A stretch of DNA of 64,000 nt, taken from assembly GCF_017599305.1 (NCBI RefSeq), contig NZ_JAGFWR010000008.1, positions 124,001 to 188,000 on the forward strand, read 5' to 3'. Of the stretch, positions 34,104-41,540 are shown piece after piece (position 1 is the first letter of the stretch; each line of letters starts with the position of its first letter). This DNA is from Micromonospora antibiotica (GTDB lineage: Bacteria > Actinomycetota > Actinomycetes > Mycobacteriales > Micromonosporaceae). The position numbers were made by a program, and so were the translations under genes. The notes under the pieces were generated by a model. That model saw only the letters and a list, made by a program, of their open reading frames with translations, had not been told where the DNA came from and did no database searches.

Positions 34104-35414
34104 GTGCCGACCCGGAGAGCGAGAATTCCAGCGACGAAATACCCGGTCGAGCGGTTCACCCTCGACAACGGCCTACGGGTGGTGCTCACCCCGGACCGCA
34201 GCGCCCCGGTGATCGGCGTGGCGGTCGTCTACGACGTCGGCATCCGCTCCGAGCCGCAGGGGCGTACCGGCTTCGCCCACCTCTTCGAGCACCTGATGTT
34301 CCAGGGCTCGGAGAACCTGGAGAAGCTTGCCCACTTCCGGCACGTGCAGGGTGCCGGCGGCACCTTCAACGGCTCCACCCACCTGGACTACACCGACTAC
34401 TACGAGACGCTTCCCGGCAACGCCCTGGAACGGGCGCTGTTCCTGGAGGCCGACCGGATGCGCGGCCCCCGGCTGACCGAGGAGAACCTGCGCAACCAGG
34501 TCGACGTGGTCAAGGAGGAGATCCGGGTCAACGTGCTCAACCGGCCGTACGGCGGGTTCCCCTGGCTGACCCTGCCGCCGGTCATGTTCGACACCTTCCC
34601 CAACGCGCACGACGGTTACGGCTCCTTCGACGACCTGGAGTCCGCCACCGTCGCCGACGCCGCCGACTTCTTCCGCCGCTACTACGCCAGCGGCAACGCC
34701 GTCCTGGCGGTCAGCGGGGACATCGACGTCGCGGAGGCGACCACGCTCGTCGAACGGCACTTCGGTGACGTGCCGGCCCGACCCGCCCCGGAGCGTCCGG
34801 ACTTCACCGAGCCGGACCTGACCGTCGAGCGGCGTACCTCGTACACCGATCAGCTGGCCCCGTTGCCGGCGGTGGCCTCGGCGTGGCGGGTGCCCGACCC
34901 GGTCGTCGACTTCGCCGGCTACCTGCCCTACGTGGTGCTCGCCGAGGTGCTCACCGACGGGGACGCGTCCCGGTTGGTGGAGCGGATGGTGCAGCGCGAC
35001 CGCAGCGTCACCGGCCTCGGCGGCTACCTCGGCTTCATGGGTGACCCGTTCGACGTCCGCGACCCCACGGCACTGCTGCTCCAGGCGCACCTGCCGCCCG
35101 GCGGCGACGTGGACAAGGCGTTGCGCACGATCGACGAGGAACTGGACCGGCTGGCCACCGACGGGCTGACCGACGGCGAGCTGGCCCGCACCCAGGCGCG
35201 GATGGCCACCCACCTGCTGCGGGACACCGACGCGGTGCTCGGCCGGGCGCTGCGGATGGCGGTGCTGGAACAGCAGCGCGGCGAGCCGGGCCTGCTCAAC
35301 GACCTGCCCCGGCTGGTCGGCGAGGTCACCGAGGACCAGGTCCGCGCCGCCGCCGCCACCCTGCGCCCGGAGCGCCGCGCCTCCATCGAGGTCATCCCAG
35401 GAGGTGCCCGGTGA
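34104..35414 (+). CDS. M16-family zinc metallopeptidase (active subunit)
   Basis: The 436-residue protein has the inverted zinc motif HLFEH in GFAHLFEHLMFQGSENL near residue 57, and the downstream glutamate region (NQVDVVKEEIRVN). It starts FTLDNGLRVVLTPDRSAPV, as in processing peptidases. GTG 34104 follows a short gap after ssuD. The next gene is a second M16 protein without the zinc motif, so the two are likely to form a heterodimer as in mitochondrial processing peptidase and bacterial pairs. Substrate is unknown. Confidence 0.9.
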   Translation: MPTRRARIPATKYPVERFTLDNGLRVVLTPDRSAPVIGVAVVYDVGIRSEPQGRTGFAHLFEHLMFQGSENLEKLAHFRHVQGAGGTFNGSTHLDYTDYYETLPGNALERALFLEADRMRGPRLTEENLRNQVDVVKEEIRVNVLNRPYGGFPWLTLPPVMFDTFPNAHDGYGSFDDLESATVADAADFFRRYYASGNAVLAVSGDIDVAEATTLVERHFGDVPARPAPERPDFTEPDLTVERRTSYTDQLAPLPAVASAWRVPDPVVDFAGYLPYVVLAEVLTDGDASRLVERMVQRDRSVTGLGGYLGFMGDPFDVRDPTALLLQAHLPPGGDVDKALRTIDEELDRLATDGLTDGELARTQARMATHLLRDTDAVLGRALRMAVLEQQRGEPGLLNDLPRLVGEVTEDQVRAAAATLRPERRASIEVIPGGAR

Positions 35415-35460
35415 GCGCGAGGAGTGAGCCGGGTTTGCGAGCCCCGCAGTCGCGAACGGA
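35411..35460 (+). repeat. candidate dispersed intergenic element at the M16 gene junction
   Basis: The 55-bp gap between the two M16 genes, starting at the stop codon itself, contains GCGCGAGGAGTGAGCC and GAGCCCCGCAGTCGCGAACG. I recall near-identical segments between genes in other Micromonospora genomes; only one copy is in this window, so the repeat status rests on memory. Confidence 0.4.
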
Positions 35461-35469
35461 GACAACGCA

Positions 35470-36795
35470 GTGACCGTCAACTCCCGGGCGCTGCCGGCGC
35501 TCGGTCCGACCCGGCGGCTCAAGCTGCCCAAGCAGGCCGAGCGCAGGCTTCCCAACGGGCTCACCGTGCTCGCGGTACGCCGGCCCGCCGTCCCCCTGGT
35601 CGAGTTGCGGCTGTGGATGCCGTTCGGCCGGACCCACCTGGCCCGGGGGGCGATGCTCGCCGAGACCGTGCTGGCCGGCACCGGCACCCTCACCGCCACC
35701 CAGATCGCCGCCGAGTTGCAGAAGGTCGGCGGTGGGCTGTCCGCCGGGGCCGACCCGGACCGGCTGATGCTCTCCGGTGCGGGTCTGGTCACCGGGTTGG
35801 ACCGGATGCTGGAGATCCTGGCGGACGTGCTGACCGACGCCAGCTACCCGGCCGACTGGGTGCAGACCGAGCGGGACCGACTGGTGGACCGGATCCAGGT
35901 GGCGCAGAGCCAGCCGGCCCACCTGGCCCGTACCGCGCTGCTGCGGCGGATCTACGGCCGGCACCCGTACGCGGTGCAGACCCCGGAACCGGACCAGGTC
36001 CGCGCGGTCCGTCCGGCGGCGCTGCGCCGGCTGCACGCCGAGCGGGTGCACCCGGCCGAGGCGGTGCTGGTGCTGGTCGGCGACGTGCAGCCGGAACGCG
36101 CGTTGGACGCGGCGGAGAAGGCCCTGGCCGGCTGGACCGGGGACAGCCGGGGTGCCGCCCTGCCGCCGGCACCCCCGCTGGAACCCGGCCCGCTGCTGCT
36201 GGTGGACCGGCCCGGTTCGGTGCAGTCGTCGCTGCGGATCGCGCTGCCGGCGGTGCCCCGCACCCACCCGGACCACGCCGCGCTGCAACTGGCCAATCTG
36301 ATCTTCGGCGGTTACTTCTCGTCCCGTTGGACGGAGAACATCCGGGAGGACAAGGGGTACACCTACGGCCCGCACTCGTCGGTCGAGCACTCGGTGGCCG
36401 GGTCGGTGCTGGTCGCCGGGGCCGAGGTGGCCACCGAGGTGACCGGCCCGGCCCTGCTGGAGACGACGTACGAGCTGGGCCGGCTGGCCTCGGTGCCGCC
36501 CGGGGTGGACGAGTTGGAGCAGGCCCGCCAGTACGCCCTGGGCACCCTCCAGCTCGGCATCTCCACCCAGGCCGGGCTGGCCGCGTTGACCAGCGCGTAC
36601 GCGGGCAGCGGGCTGCGCCTGGACTTCCTCGCCGAGCACGCCGCCCGGCTGGCGAAGGCCACCGTCGAGGACGTCGCCGAGGCGGGTGCCCGGTATCTTG
36701 CCCCGGCGCGGGCGGTCGTGGTGGTGCTCGGTGACGCCGAGCGGGTCGCCGGACCACTGTCCGCCCTCACCCCGGTGCGGACGGAGTCGGCGTGA
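35470..36795 (+). CDS. M16-family peptidase-like protein (non-catalytic subunit)
   Basis: This 441-residue M16 fold protein has FGRTHLARGAMLAETVL where the zinc site should be, so the HxxEH motif is absent. It keeps the C-terminal substrate-binding pair in FSSRWTENIREDKGYTYG, as the regulatory subunits of M16 heterodimers do. GTG 35470 lies 55 bp after the active subunit. Its last four bases overlap the nudC start (GTGA), so all three genes are probably co-translated. Confidence 0.88.
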   Translation: MTVNSRALPALGPTRRLKLPKQAERRLPNGLTVLAVRRPAVPLVELRLWMPFGRTHLARGAMLAETVLAGTGTLTATQIAAELQKVGGGLSAGADPDRLMLSGAGLVTGLDRMLEILADVLTDASYPADWVQTERDRLVDRIQVAQSQPAHLARTALLRRIYGRHPYAVQTPEPDQVRAVRPAALRRLHAERVHPAEAVLVLVGDVQPERALDAAEKALAGWTGDSRGAALPPAPPLEPGPLLLVDRPGSVQSSLRIALPAVPRTHPDHAALQLANLIFGGYFSSRWTENIREDKGYTYGPHSSVEHSVAGSVLVAGAEVATEVTGPALLETTYELGRLASVPPGVDELEQARQYALGTLQLGISTQAGLAALTSAYAGSGLRLDFLAEHAARLAKATVEDVAEAGARYLAPARAVVVVLGDAERVAGPLSALTPVRTESA

Positions 36796-37739
36796 GCGGG
36801 GAGGCCGCGCCCCCGCTGGCCCGGTCCACGTTGGACCGGGCGGCGCACCGGCGTACCGACCCGCAGTGGTTGGCGCAGGCGTGGCAGCGGGCCCGGGTGC
36901 TGGTGTTGGACTCGACCCGGGACGGGCGGGCGCTGGTGCACACCGAGGCGAACCCGCCGGTGCTGGTGCTGCGGGAAGCCACCGAGGTCGGCCCGCCGGG
37001 GGAGGCGTACCCGCTCTTCCTGGGGGTGGAGCCCGACGGGGTGCCGGTCTTCGCGGTGGACGCCCCGCTCCCCGACCTGCCGGGCACCCGGGCGGCCAAC
37101 CTGCGGGAGATCGGCCACCTGCTCGACGACCGGGACGCAGGGATCTTCACCACGGCGCTCGCCCTGGTCAACTGGCACCTGGGGCACGGCTGGTCACCCC
37201 GGTCGGGGCACCGGACCGAGGTCGCCGAGGGCGGCTGGACACGGGTGGGCACGGACGGCCAGCGGATGTGGCCGCGGACCGACCCGGCGATGATCGTCCT
37301 GGTGCACGACGGGGTGGGTGGACCTGACGGTCGCTGCCTGCTCGGCAACAACGCCACCTGGCCGCGTACCCCGGGGCAGCGGCGGTTCTCCTGTCTCGCA
37401 GGCTACGTGGAGCCGGGGGAGTCGGCGGAGGCGGCCGTGCTGCGCGAGGTCCGCGAGGAGGTCGGCGTCGGGGTCGAGCGGATCACGTACGCGGGCAGCC
37501 AGGCCTGGCCGTTTCCCGGCTCGCTGATGCTGGGCTACCTGGCCGAGGCGGACCCCCGGGAGCCGGTGCGGGTCGACCCGACGGAGATCGCGTACGCCCG
37601 GTGGTTCACCCGGCGGGACATCGGCGCGGTGCTGGCCGGTCGGGCGGTGGACGCCGGGGAAGGCGACCGGGTGCTCCTGCCGCCGCCGTCGTCGATCGCC
37701 CTCTTCCTGATCCACCGCTGGCTCGACGGGCACTGCTGA
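36792..37739 (+). CDS. nudC: NAD(+) diphosphatase, Nudix family
   Basis: NudC hydrolyses NAD(H) to NMN(H) and AMP and in some bacteria removes NAD caps from RNA. The 315-residue product has the Nudix box in GYVEPGESAEAAVLREVREE followed by VGV, and the NudC-specific SQAWPFPGSLMLGY just after it. The segment that holds the four zinc cysteines in E. coli NudC reads HGWSPRSGHRTEVAEGG with no cysteines, so the zinc ribbon appears lost. It overlaps the second M16 gene. In mycobacteria nudC also sits near adnAB and uvrD2. Confidence 0.92.
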   Translation: MSGEAAPPLARSTLDRAAHRRTDPQWLAQAWQRARVLVLDSTRDGRALVHTEANPPVLVLREATEVGPPGEAYPLFLGVEPDGVPVFAVDAPLPDLPGTRAANLREIGHLLDDRDAGIFTTALALVNWHLGHGWSPRSGHRTEVAEGGWTRVGTDGQRMWPRTDPAMIVLVHDGVGGPDGRCLLGNNATWPRTPGQRRFSCLAGYVEPGESAEAAVLREVREEVGVGVERITYAGSQAWPFPGSLMLGYLAEADPREPVRVDPTEIAYARWFTRRDIGAVLAGRAVDAGEGDRVLLPPPSSIALFLIHRWLDGHC

Positions 37740-37788
37740 CCGGTCGGGTGCCGTGCCGACGCCGTGCGGGTCTGCCGACGGAGGTCGG

Positions 37789-38058
37789 TCAGCCGGGCGG
37801 GTGTTGCCTGCGGGAGCGTCGGCCCGGTTCGTCGAGCGGAAGCACCTTGACCCGCTGCCGGCCGGCGCGGACCGCGCCCACCGTGGACAGGGCGCGGGCC
37901 AGCAGCAGGGCAGCGTCCCGGTCCTCGGCGTGGACGGTCTGCCGGCGGAACTCCGGGGTGGTGGTTTCGTTGCGTAGGCAGCCCCCGCCGGCCCAGGCGG
38001 CGGCGAGGTCGATGTCGGCGGCGGTGCGGATGTCGGTACGAACGATCAGGAAACGCAT
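37789..38058 (-). CDS. hypothetical protein, 89 residues
   Basis: ATG 38058 follows CGGAGA. The product begins MRFLIVRTDIRTAADID and includes AWAGGGCLRNETTTPEFRRQ and DRDAALLLARALSTVGAVRAG. It looks like a small globular alpha/beta protein with a basic tail (GRRSRRQHPPG). I do not recognise the family. It is convergent with nudC, with 49 bp between. Confidence 0.55.
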   Translation of the reverse strand: MRFLIVRTDIRTAADIDLAAAWAGGGCLRNETTTPEFRRQTVHAEDRDAALLLARALSTVGAVRAGRQRVKVLPLDEPGRRSRRQHPPG

Positions 38059-38249
38059 GGCTGTCTCCGGACGGACCGCGGGTGGCCGGTACGTGGTGGA
38101 ACTTCCACGTCACTGAATCGTCATGTTACGCCCGCGCGGGGTCCCAGCAAGTGAAACGCGGCGATCGACCGGGTCCCTGTCCGATCATCCGATGCCTGGT
38201 CAGACCGGTTGCCGTCGGGGGATGACGGGTTCGGGGACGCCGGACGACG

Positions 38250-38283
38250 GTGGGGCCGCCGGCAAACCTGCCGACGGCCCCAC
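38250..38283 (-). terminator. hairpin after the DUF397 gene
   Basis: GTGGGGCCG at 38250-38258 pairs with CGGCCCCAC at 38275-38283, with further inner pairing CGGC/GCCG. It lies 15 bp beyond the DUF397 stop (read on the minus strand). The rest of the 240-bp gap to the 89-residue gene holds nothing else that I see. Confidence 0.5.
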
Positions 38284-38298
38284 CCTGAGCGACCGGGA

Positions 38299-38517
38299 TC
38301 AGTCCAGTGCGAACTGTCCGTTCTTGGTGCCAGCGAGGAAGCCGAGCCAGCCGGCCCTCGGGAACAGCAGCACCGGGCCGTTCGGGTCCTTGCTGTCCCG
38401 CAGCGCCACCTCGACCGTCGCGGTACGCAGGTGGGCGACCTCCACACAGTTGGAGGTCTGGCTGCGGGTGCTCTTGTGCCAGCGCGCGTCGGCGGGCACG
38501 GTCTGGATCTCGTTCAT
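38299..38517 (-). CDS. DUF397 domain protein
   Basis: A 72-residue protein with the family signature: WHKSTRSQTSNCVEVA, then VALRDSKDPNGPVLLFPRAGWLGFLAGTKNG. DUF397 proteins are small partners encoded next to XRE regulators in actinomycetes; some pairs act as developmental switches. The XRE gene lies 75 bp upstream on the same strand. Confidence 0.93.
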   Translation of the reverse strand: MNEIQTVPADARWHKSTRSQTSNCVEVAHLRTATVEVALRDSKDPNGPVLLFPRAGWLGFLAGTKNGQFALD

Positions 38518-38592
38518 GGTTCTGCTCCTGCTTTCTGGAACTGCCTCGACGGAACGAGCGGCGGTCGCCCGGCCCCGGCGGATCGGTGTTGG

Positions 38593-39567
38593 TCACCGTT
38601 CCGTCAGGCGCCCCGGTTGCCGGCGGCGTTGGGCCGGCGCTGCTGTCGGTCCCGGAGCCACCACGGACGAGGCCGCCGTGTCGGTCAGCCGTCCCGTTGC
38701 CGCGAAGAGCCAGGTAAGGGTGTCCGATGCGGAGAGCGCCGCCGAGCAGAGCCACTCAAATGCCACTTTATAGCGATTTACCGTGGATACCTCGGTCGAC
38801 ATGACGTCGATGAAGCCTCCTTCGATCGCCAACGTCTCCGGATCCTGCGAATCGGCGAACCGGTAGAGCGAGAAGGCCGTCGGTGGCAGGTAGAACTCCC
38901 CGATCCGGGTGTCCCGCAGCAGCAGGTGCAGGGTCACGTTCGGCAGCATGGCCAGCTCGCAGAGGTGGGCGAGCTGCTCCCGCAGCACTTCCGGCGGGCA
39001 GGCCCGCCGGCCCAGCGCCGCCTCCTCCAACACCGCCGTGTACCGGGGTCCGTCCGCCCGGTCCAACAGGGACTGCCGGCCCAGCCGGGCCTTGACCTCG
39101 GTCTCCGGGTCGTCCCCGGGCGGCTCCGCCGACTCGGCGGCGGCGGCTTCGGCCGAGAGGATCCGCAGCCGGGCGTACCCCTCGGTCTGCAGGAGCCCCG
39201 GCACCAGGACCGGGTTGTACTCACGGATCTGGGCGCACCCCGCCTCCAGCTCCGCCCAGCCCAACTGCTGCTGCGTCATCACCGGGTACGACTTGCGCCA
39301 GGCGCGCATGTCGCCGGCCTCGTCGGTGATGGCGAGCAGTTCGTGGCGCAGGTCGGCGGTGGCGCCGTAGAGGTCGAGCAGGACGCTGACGTCCTCCGGG
39401 TCGGGCCTGCTGCGGCCGTTCTCTAGCCGGGAGAGTTTCGACGCCGACGCCCAGCCGATCCGGTCGATCACCTGGTCACCGGTGAGTCCCGCCGCCTCGC
39501 GCAGGCGGCGCAGGTCATTGCCGAGCCTGCGTCGGCGCAGGATCGGACTCGGTACGGCTGGAGGCAC
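38593..39567 (-). CDS. XRE-family regulator with DUF5753-type C-terminal domain
   Basis: The 324-residue protein has an N-terminal helix-turn-helix (LRRLREAAGLTGDQVIDRI, ASKLSRLENGRSRPDPED) and a C-terminal domain including LVPGLLQTEGYAR and MLPNVTLHLLLRD, the DUF5753 pattern. It forms the standard actinomycete XRE-DUF397 pair with the next gene. The last 40 residues are basic and low complexity. Target promoters are unknown; its own upstream region between 39568 and the MFS gene is the obvious first candidate. Confidence 0.9.
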   Translation of the reverse strand: MPPAVPSPILRRRRLGNDLRRLREAAGLTGDQVIDRIGWASASKLSRLENGRSRPDPEDVSVLLDLYGATADLRHELLAITDEAGDMRAWRKSYPVMTQQQLGWAELEAGCAQIREYNPVLVPGLLQTEGYARLRILSAEAAAAESAEPPGDDPETEVKARLGRQSLLDRADGPRYTAVLEEAALGRRACPPEVLREQLAHLCELAMLPNVTLHLLLRDTRIGEFYLPPTAFSLYRFADSQDPETLAIEGGFIDVMSTEVSTVNRYKVAFEWLCSAALSASDTLTWLFAATGRLTDTAASSVVAPGPTAAPAQRRRQPGRLTER

Positions 39568-39801
39568 GGTGTCCTCGATTCCGTCGACCGTCGCGAGACG
39601 CGACGGTAACTGTATGAAATTCGCCCCCCACGGTCAGTATGGACGTCGCGACCGGCGTCGGAGGTCCCGACGAGGGCGTGTCTTGCGTCAAAAAGAGGAC
39701 TGTGGAACGTGCCGGCCGAGCCCGGGGACGACGTCGTCCCAGCTGGCGGCAGTTCCCCCGTACGCGTCCACCGGACGCCACCCCCCGCCGGAGGGAACCC
39801 C

Positions 39802-41142
39802 ATGCGCACCGTCCTGCGCCGCCCCGACTTCCGACTGCTCTTCGTCGCCCTGCTGGCCAGCATGGCGGCCGAGTCGCTGCTGCTGCTCGCCCTCGCCATC
39901 TGGGTCAAGGATCTGACCGGCTCCGACGGGCTGGCCGGCGCGACCATCTTCGCGATCATCGCGCCGATGATCCTGGCCCCACTGATCGGTTGGGTCGTCG
40001 ACCGCTACCGTCGCCGACCGTTCTTCGTGGTCGCCAACCTGGGCACGGCGCTGGTGCTCAGCCCGCTCTTCCTGGTCCGCGACCGGGCCGACGTCTGGAT
40101 CATCTACGTGGTGGCCGCCTGTTACGGGTTGTCCTACCTGACGTTGCACGCGACCCTGAGCGGGCTGCTCCGCCAGATCGTGCCGAGCGAACTGCTGGCC
40201 GACGCGAACGGGGCGTTGCAGACCGTCCGGCAGGGCCTGCGCCTGGGCGGTCCGCTGGCCGGGGCGGCCCTGTACGCGGCGGTCGGCGGCTGGCTGCTGA
40301 CCAGCCTGGCGATGACCGGCTTCGTGGTCGCCGCCGCCGTGGTGGGGCTGCTGCGGGTGACCGAGCACGCGCCCGCCACCGCCACCCTGCGGTGGCCGGC
40401 GGAGTTGGGCGCCGGGCTGCGCCACCTCACCCACGAGGCGGCCCTGCGCCGGGCCCTGCTCGGGTACGGGTTGGGCTCACTCGTGATGGGCTTCACCGAA
40501 TCACTGATCTTCGCGTACGTCGACCAGGGACTACGCCGGGACGCCGCCTTCGTCGGGGTGCTGATCACCGTGCAGGGGATCGGGGGCCTGGTGGGCGGCC
40601 TGCTCTCGCCGACGGTCGTGCGTCGGGTCGGCGAACTGGGGGCGCTCGCCGCCGGGGTGACCCTGTTCGGTCCGGCCGCACTGGCCCTGGCCTGGCCGGA
40701 CCTGCGCCTCGGGGTGCTGGCCCTGCTGCTCGCCGGGCTGTCCCTGCCACTGACCATGGTCGGGCTGACCACGCTGGTCCAGCGGCGTACCCCGCCGGGA
40801 CTGCTCGGTCGGGTCACCGCGGCCTCCGAGGCGCTGGTCAGTGGGCCGCAGGCGGTCTCCATCGGCACGGGGGCACTGCTGGTCGGCGTGTTCGACTACC
40901 GACTGCTCTTCGTCCTGGTCGGGGTGGTCACCACGGTCGCCGGCCTCTGGCTCTGGCAGGGTCGCCGGCTCACCCCGCCTCGGCTGCCCGCCCCGCCGAC
41001 GCCGGTCCCGCCCGCCCCGGTCCCGTCCACACCGGTCCCGCCCACACCCCCGACGCCGGTCCCGCCCACACCGGCCGCCCACATCCCGGCACCCCGCCGG
41101 CCGCTGCCCGATCCCACCATCCACCGGCTCCCCGGTCGCTGA
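39802..41142 (+). CDS. MFS transporter
   Basis: A 446-residue major-facilitator protein with about twelve hydrophobic segments, the loop motif GWVVDRYRRRPFF between helices 2 and 3, and LLRQIVPSELLADANGALQTVRQG, characteristic of the MFS_3/enterobactin-exporter-like group. ATG 39802 follows GGAGGG. The last 50 residues are Pro/Val/Thr repeats (PTPVPPAPVPSTPVPPTP), probably a disordered cytosolic tail. Substrate unknown; drug or siderophore export is possible. Confidence 0.88.
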   Translation: MRTVLRRPDFRLLFVALLASMAAESLLLLALAIWVKDLTGSDGLAGATIFAIIAPMILAPLIGWVVDRYRRRPFFVVANLGTALVLSPLFLVRDRADVWIIYVVAACYGLSYLTLHATLSGLLRQIVPSELLADANGALQTVRQGLRLGGPLAGAALYAAVGGWLLTSLAMTGFVVAAAVVGLLRVTEHAPATATLRWPAELGAGLRHLTHEAALRRALLGYGLGSLVMGFTESLIFAYVDQGLRRDAAFVGVLITVQGIGGLVGGLLSPTVVRRVGELGALAAGVTLFGPAALALAWPDLRLGVLALLLAGLSLPLTMVGLTTLVQRRTPPGLLGRVTAASEALVSGPQAVSIGTGALLVGVFDYRLLFVLVGVVTTVAGLWLWQGRRLTPPRLPAPPTPVPPAPVPSTPVPPTPPTPVPPTPAAHIPAPRRPLPDPTIHRLPGR

Positions 41143-41150
41143 CCCCGCAA

Positions 41151-41194
41151 CCGCGGGGAGCGGCCGGCCCGGTGGGGTCGGCCGCTCCCCGCGG
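41151..41194. terminator. 16-bp perfect hairpin between convergent MFS and mycoredoxin genes
   Basis: CCGCGGGGAGCGGCCG at 41151-41166 pairs perfectly with 41179-41194 around 12 bases. It lies between the two stop codons and could terminate both. No T-run. Confidence 0.7.
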
Positions 41195-41207
41195 CGGGTC
41201 GACGGGG

Positions 41208-41450
41208 TCAGCCCGTGATCGTGGCCAGGTGCTGCATGACCTGGGTGATGGAGGGGTTGGTCAGGGCACTGCCGTCGGCGAAGCGCAGCGTCGGGACGGT
41301 CTGGTTGCCACCGTTGACCTTCATCACGAAGTCGGCGGCCTTCGGGTCCTGCTCGATGTCGACCACCTCGTACCCGATGCCTTCCCGGTCCAGCTGCGAC
41401 TTCAGCCGGTGGCAGTAGCCGCACCACGGGGTGGAATACATGGTCAACAT
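41208..41450 (-). CDS. mrx1: mycoredoxin (glutaredoxin-like, CGYC active site)
   Basis: An 80-residue glutaredoxin fold protein starting MLTMYSTPWCGYCHRLK, with active-site CGYC at 10-13, then VNGGNQTVPTLRFADGSALTNPS. This is the mycoredoxin-1 pattern; the enzyme reduces mixed disulfides of proteins with mycothiol. ATG 41450 follows GGAGGAT, and the longer frame would run into uvrD2. It is divergent from uvrD2 (90 bp), as in mycobacteria, and complements mshB in this window. Confidence 0.9.
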   Translation of the reverse strand: MLTMYSTPWCGYCHRLKSQLDREGIGYEVVDIEQDPKAADFVMKVNGGNQTVPTLRFADGSALTNPSITQVMQHLATITG

Positions 41451-41540
41451 CGTCGGATCCTCCACGGTTCGCCGCGCCCCGGCCCGGTCAGGCCAGGCTG
41501 ACCGGTACAACACCGGCCGGAGCTGAGATGATTCCTCGCT

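Noticed and set aside
38209-39426. Plus-strand 405-codon frame over the XRE/DUF397 pair
   Set aside because: Both minus-strand genes have clear family motifs; the plus frame has none.
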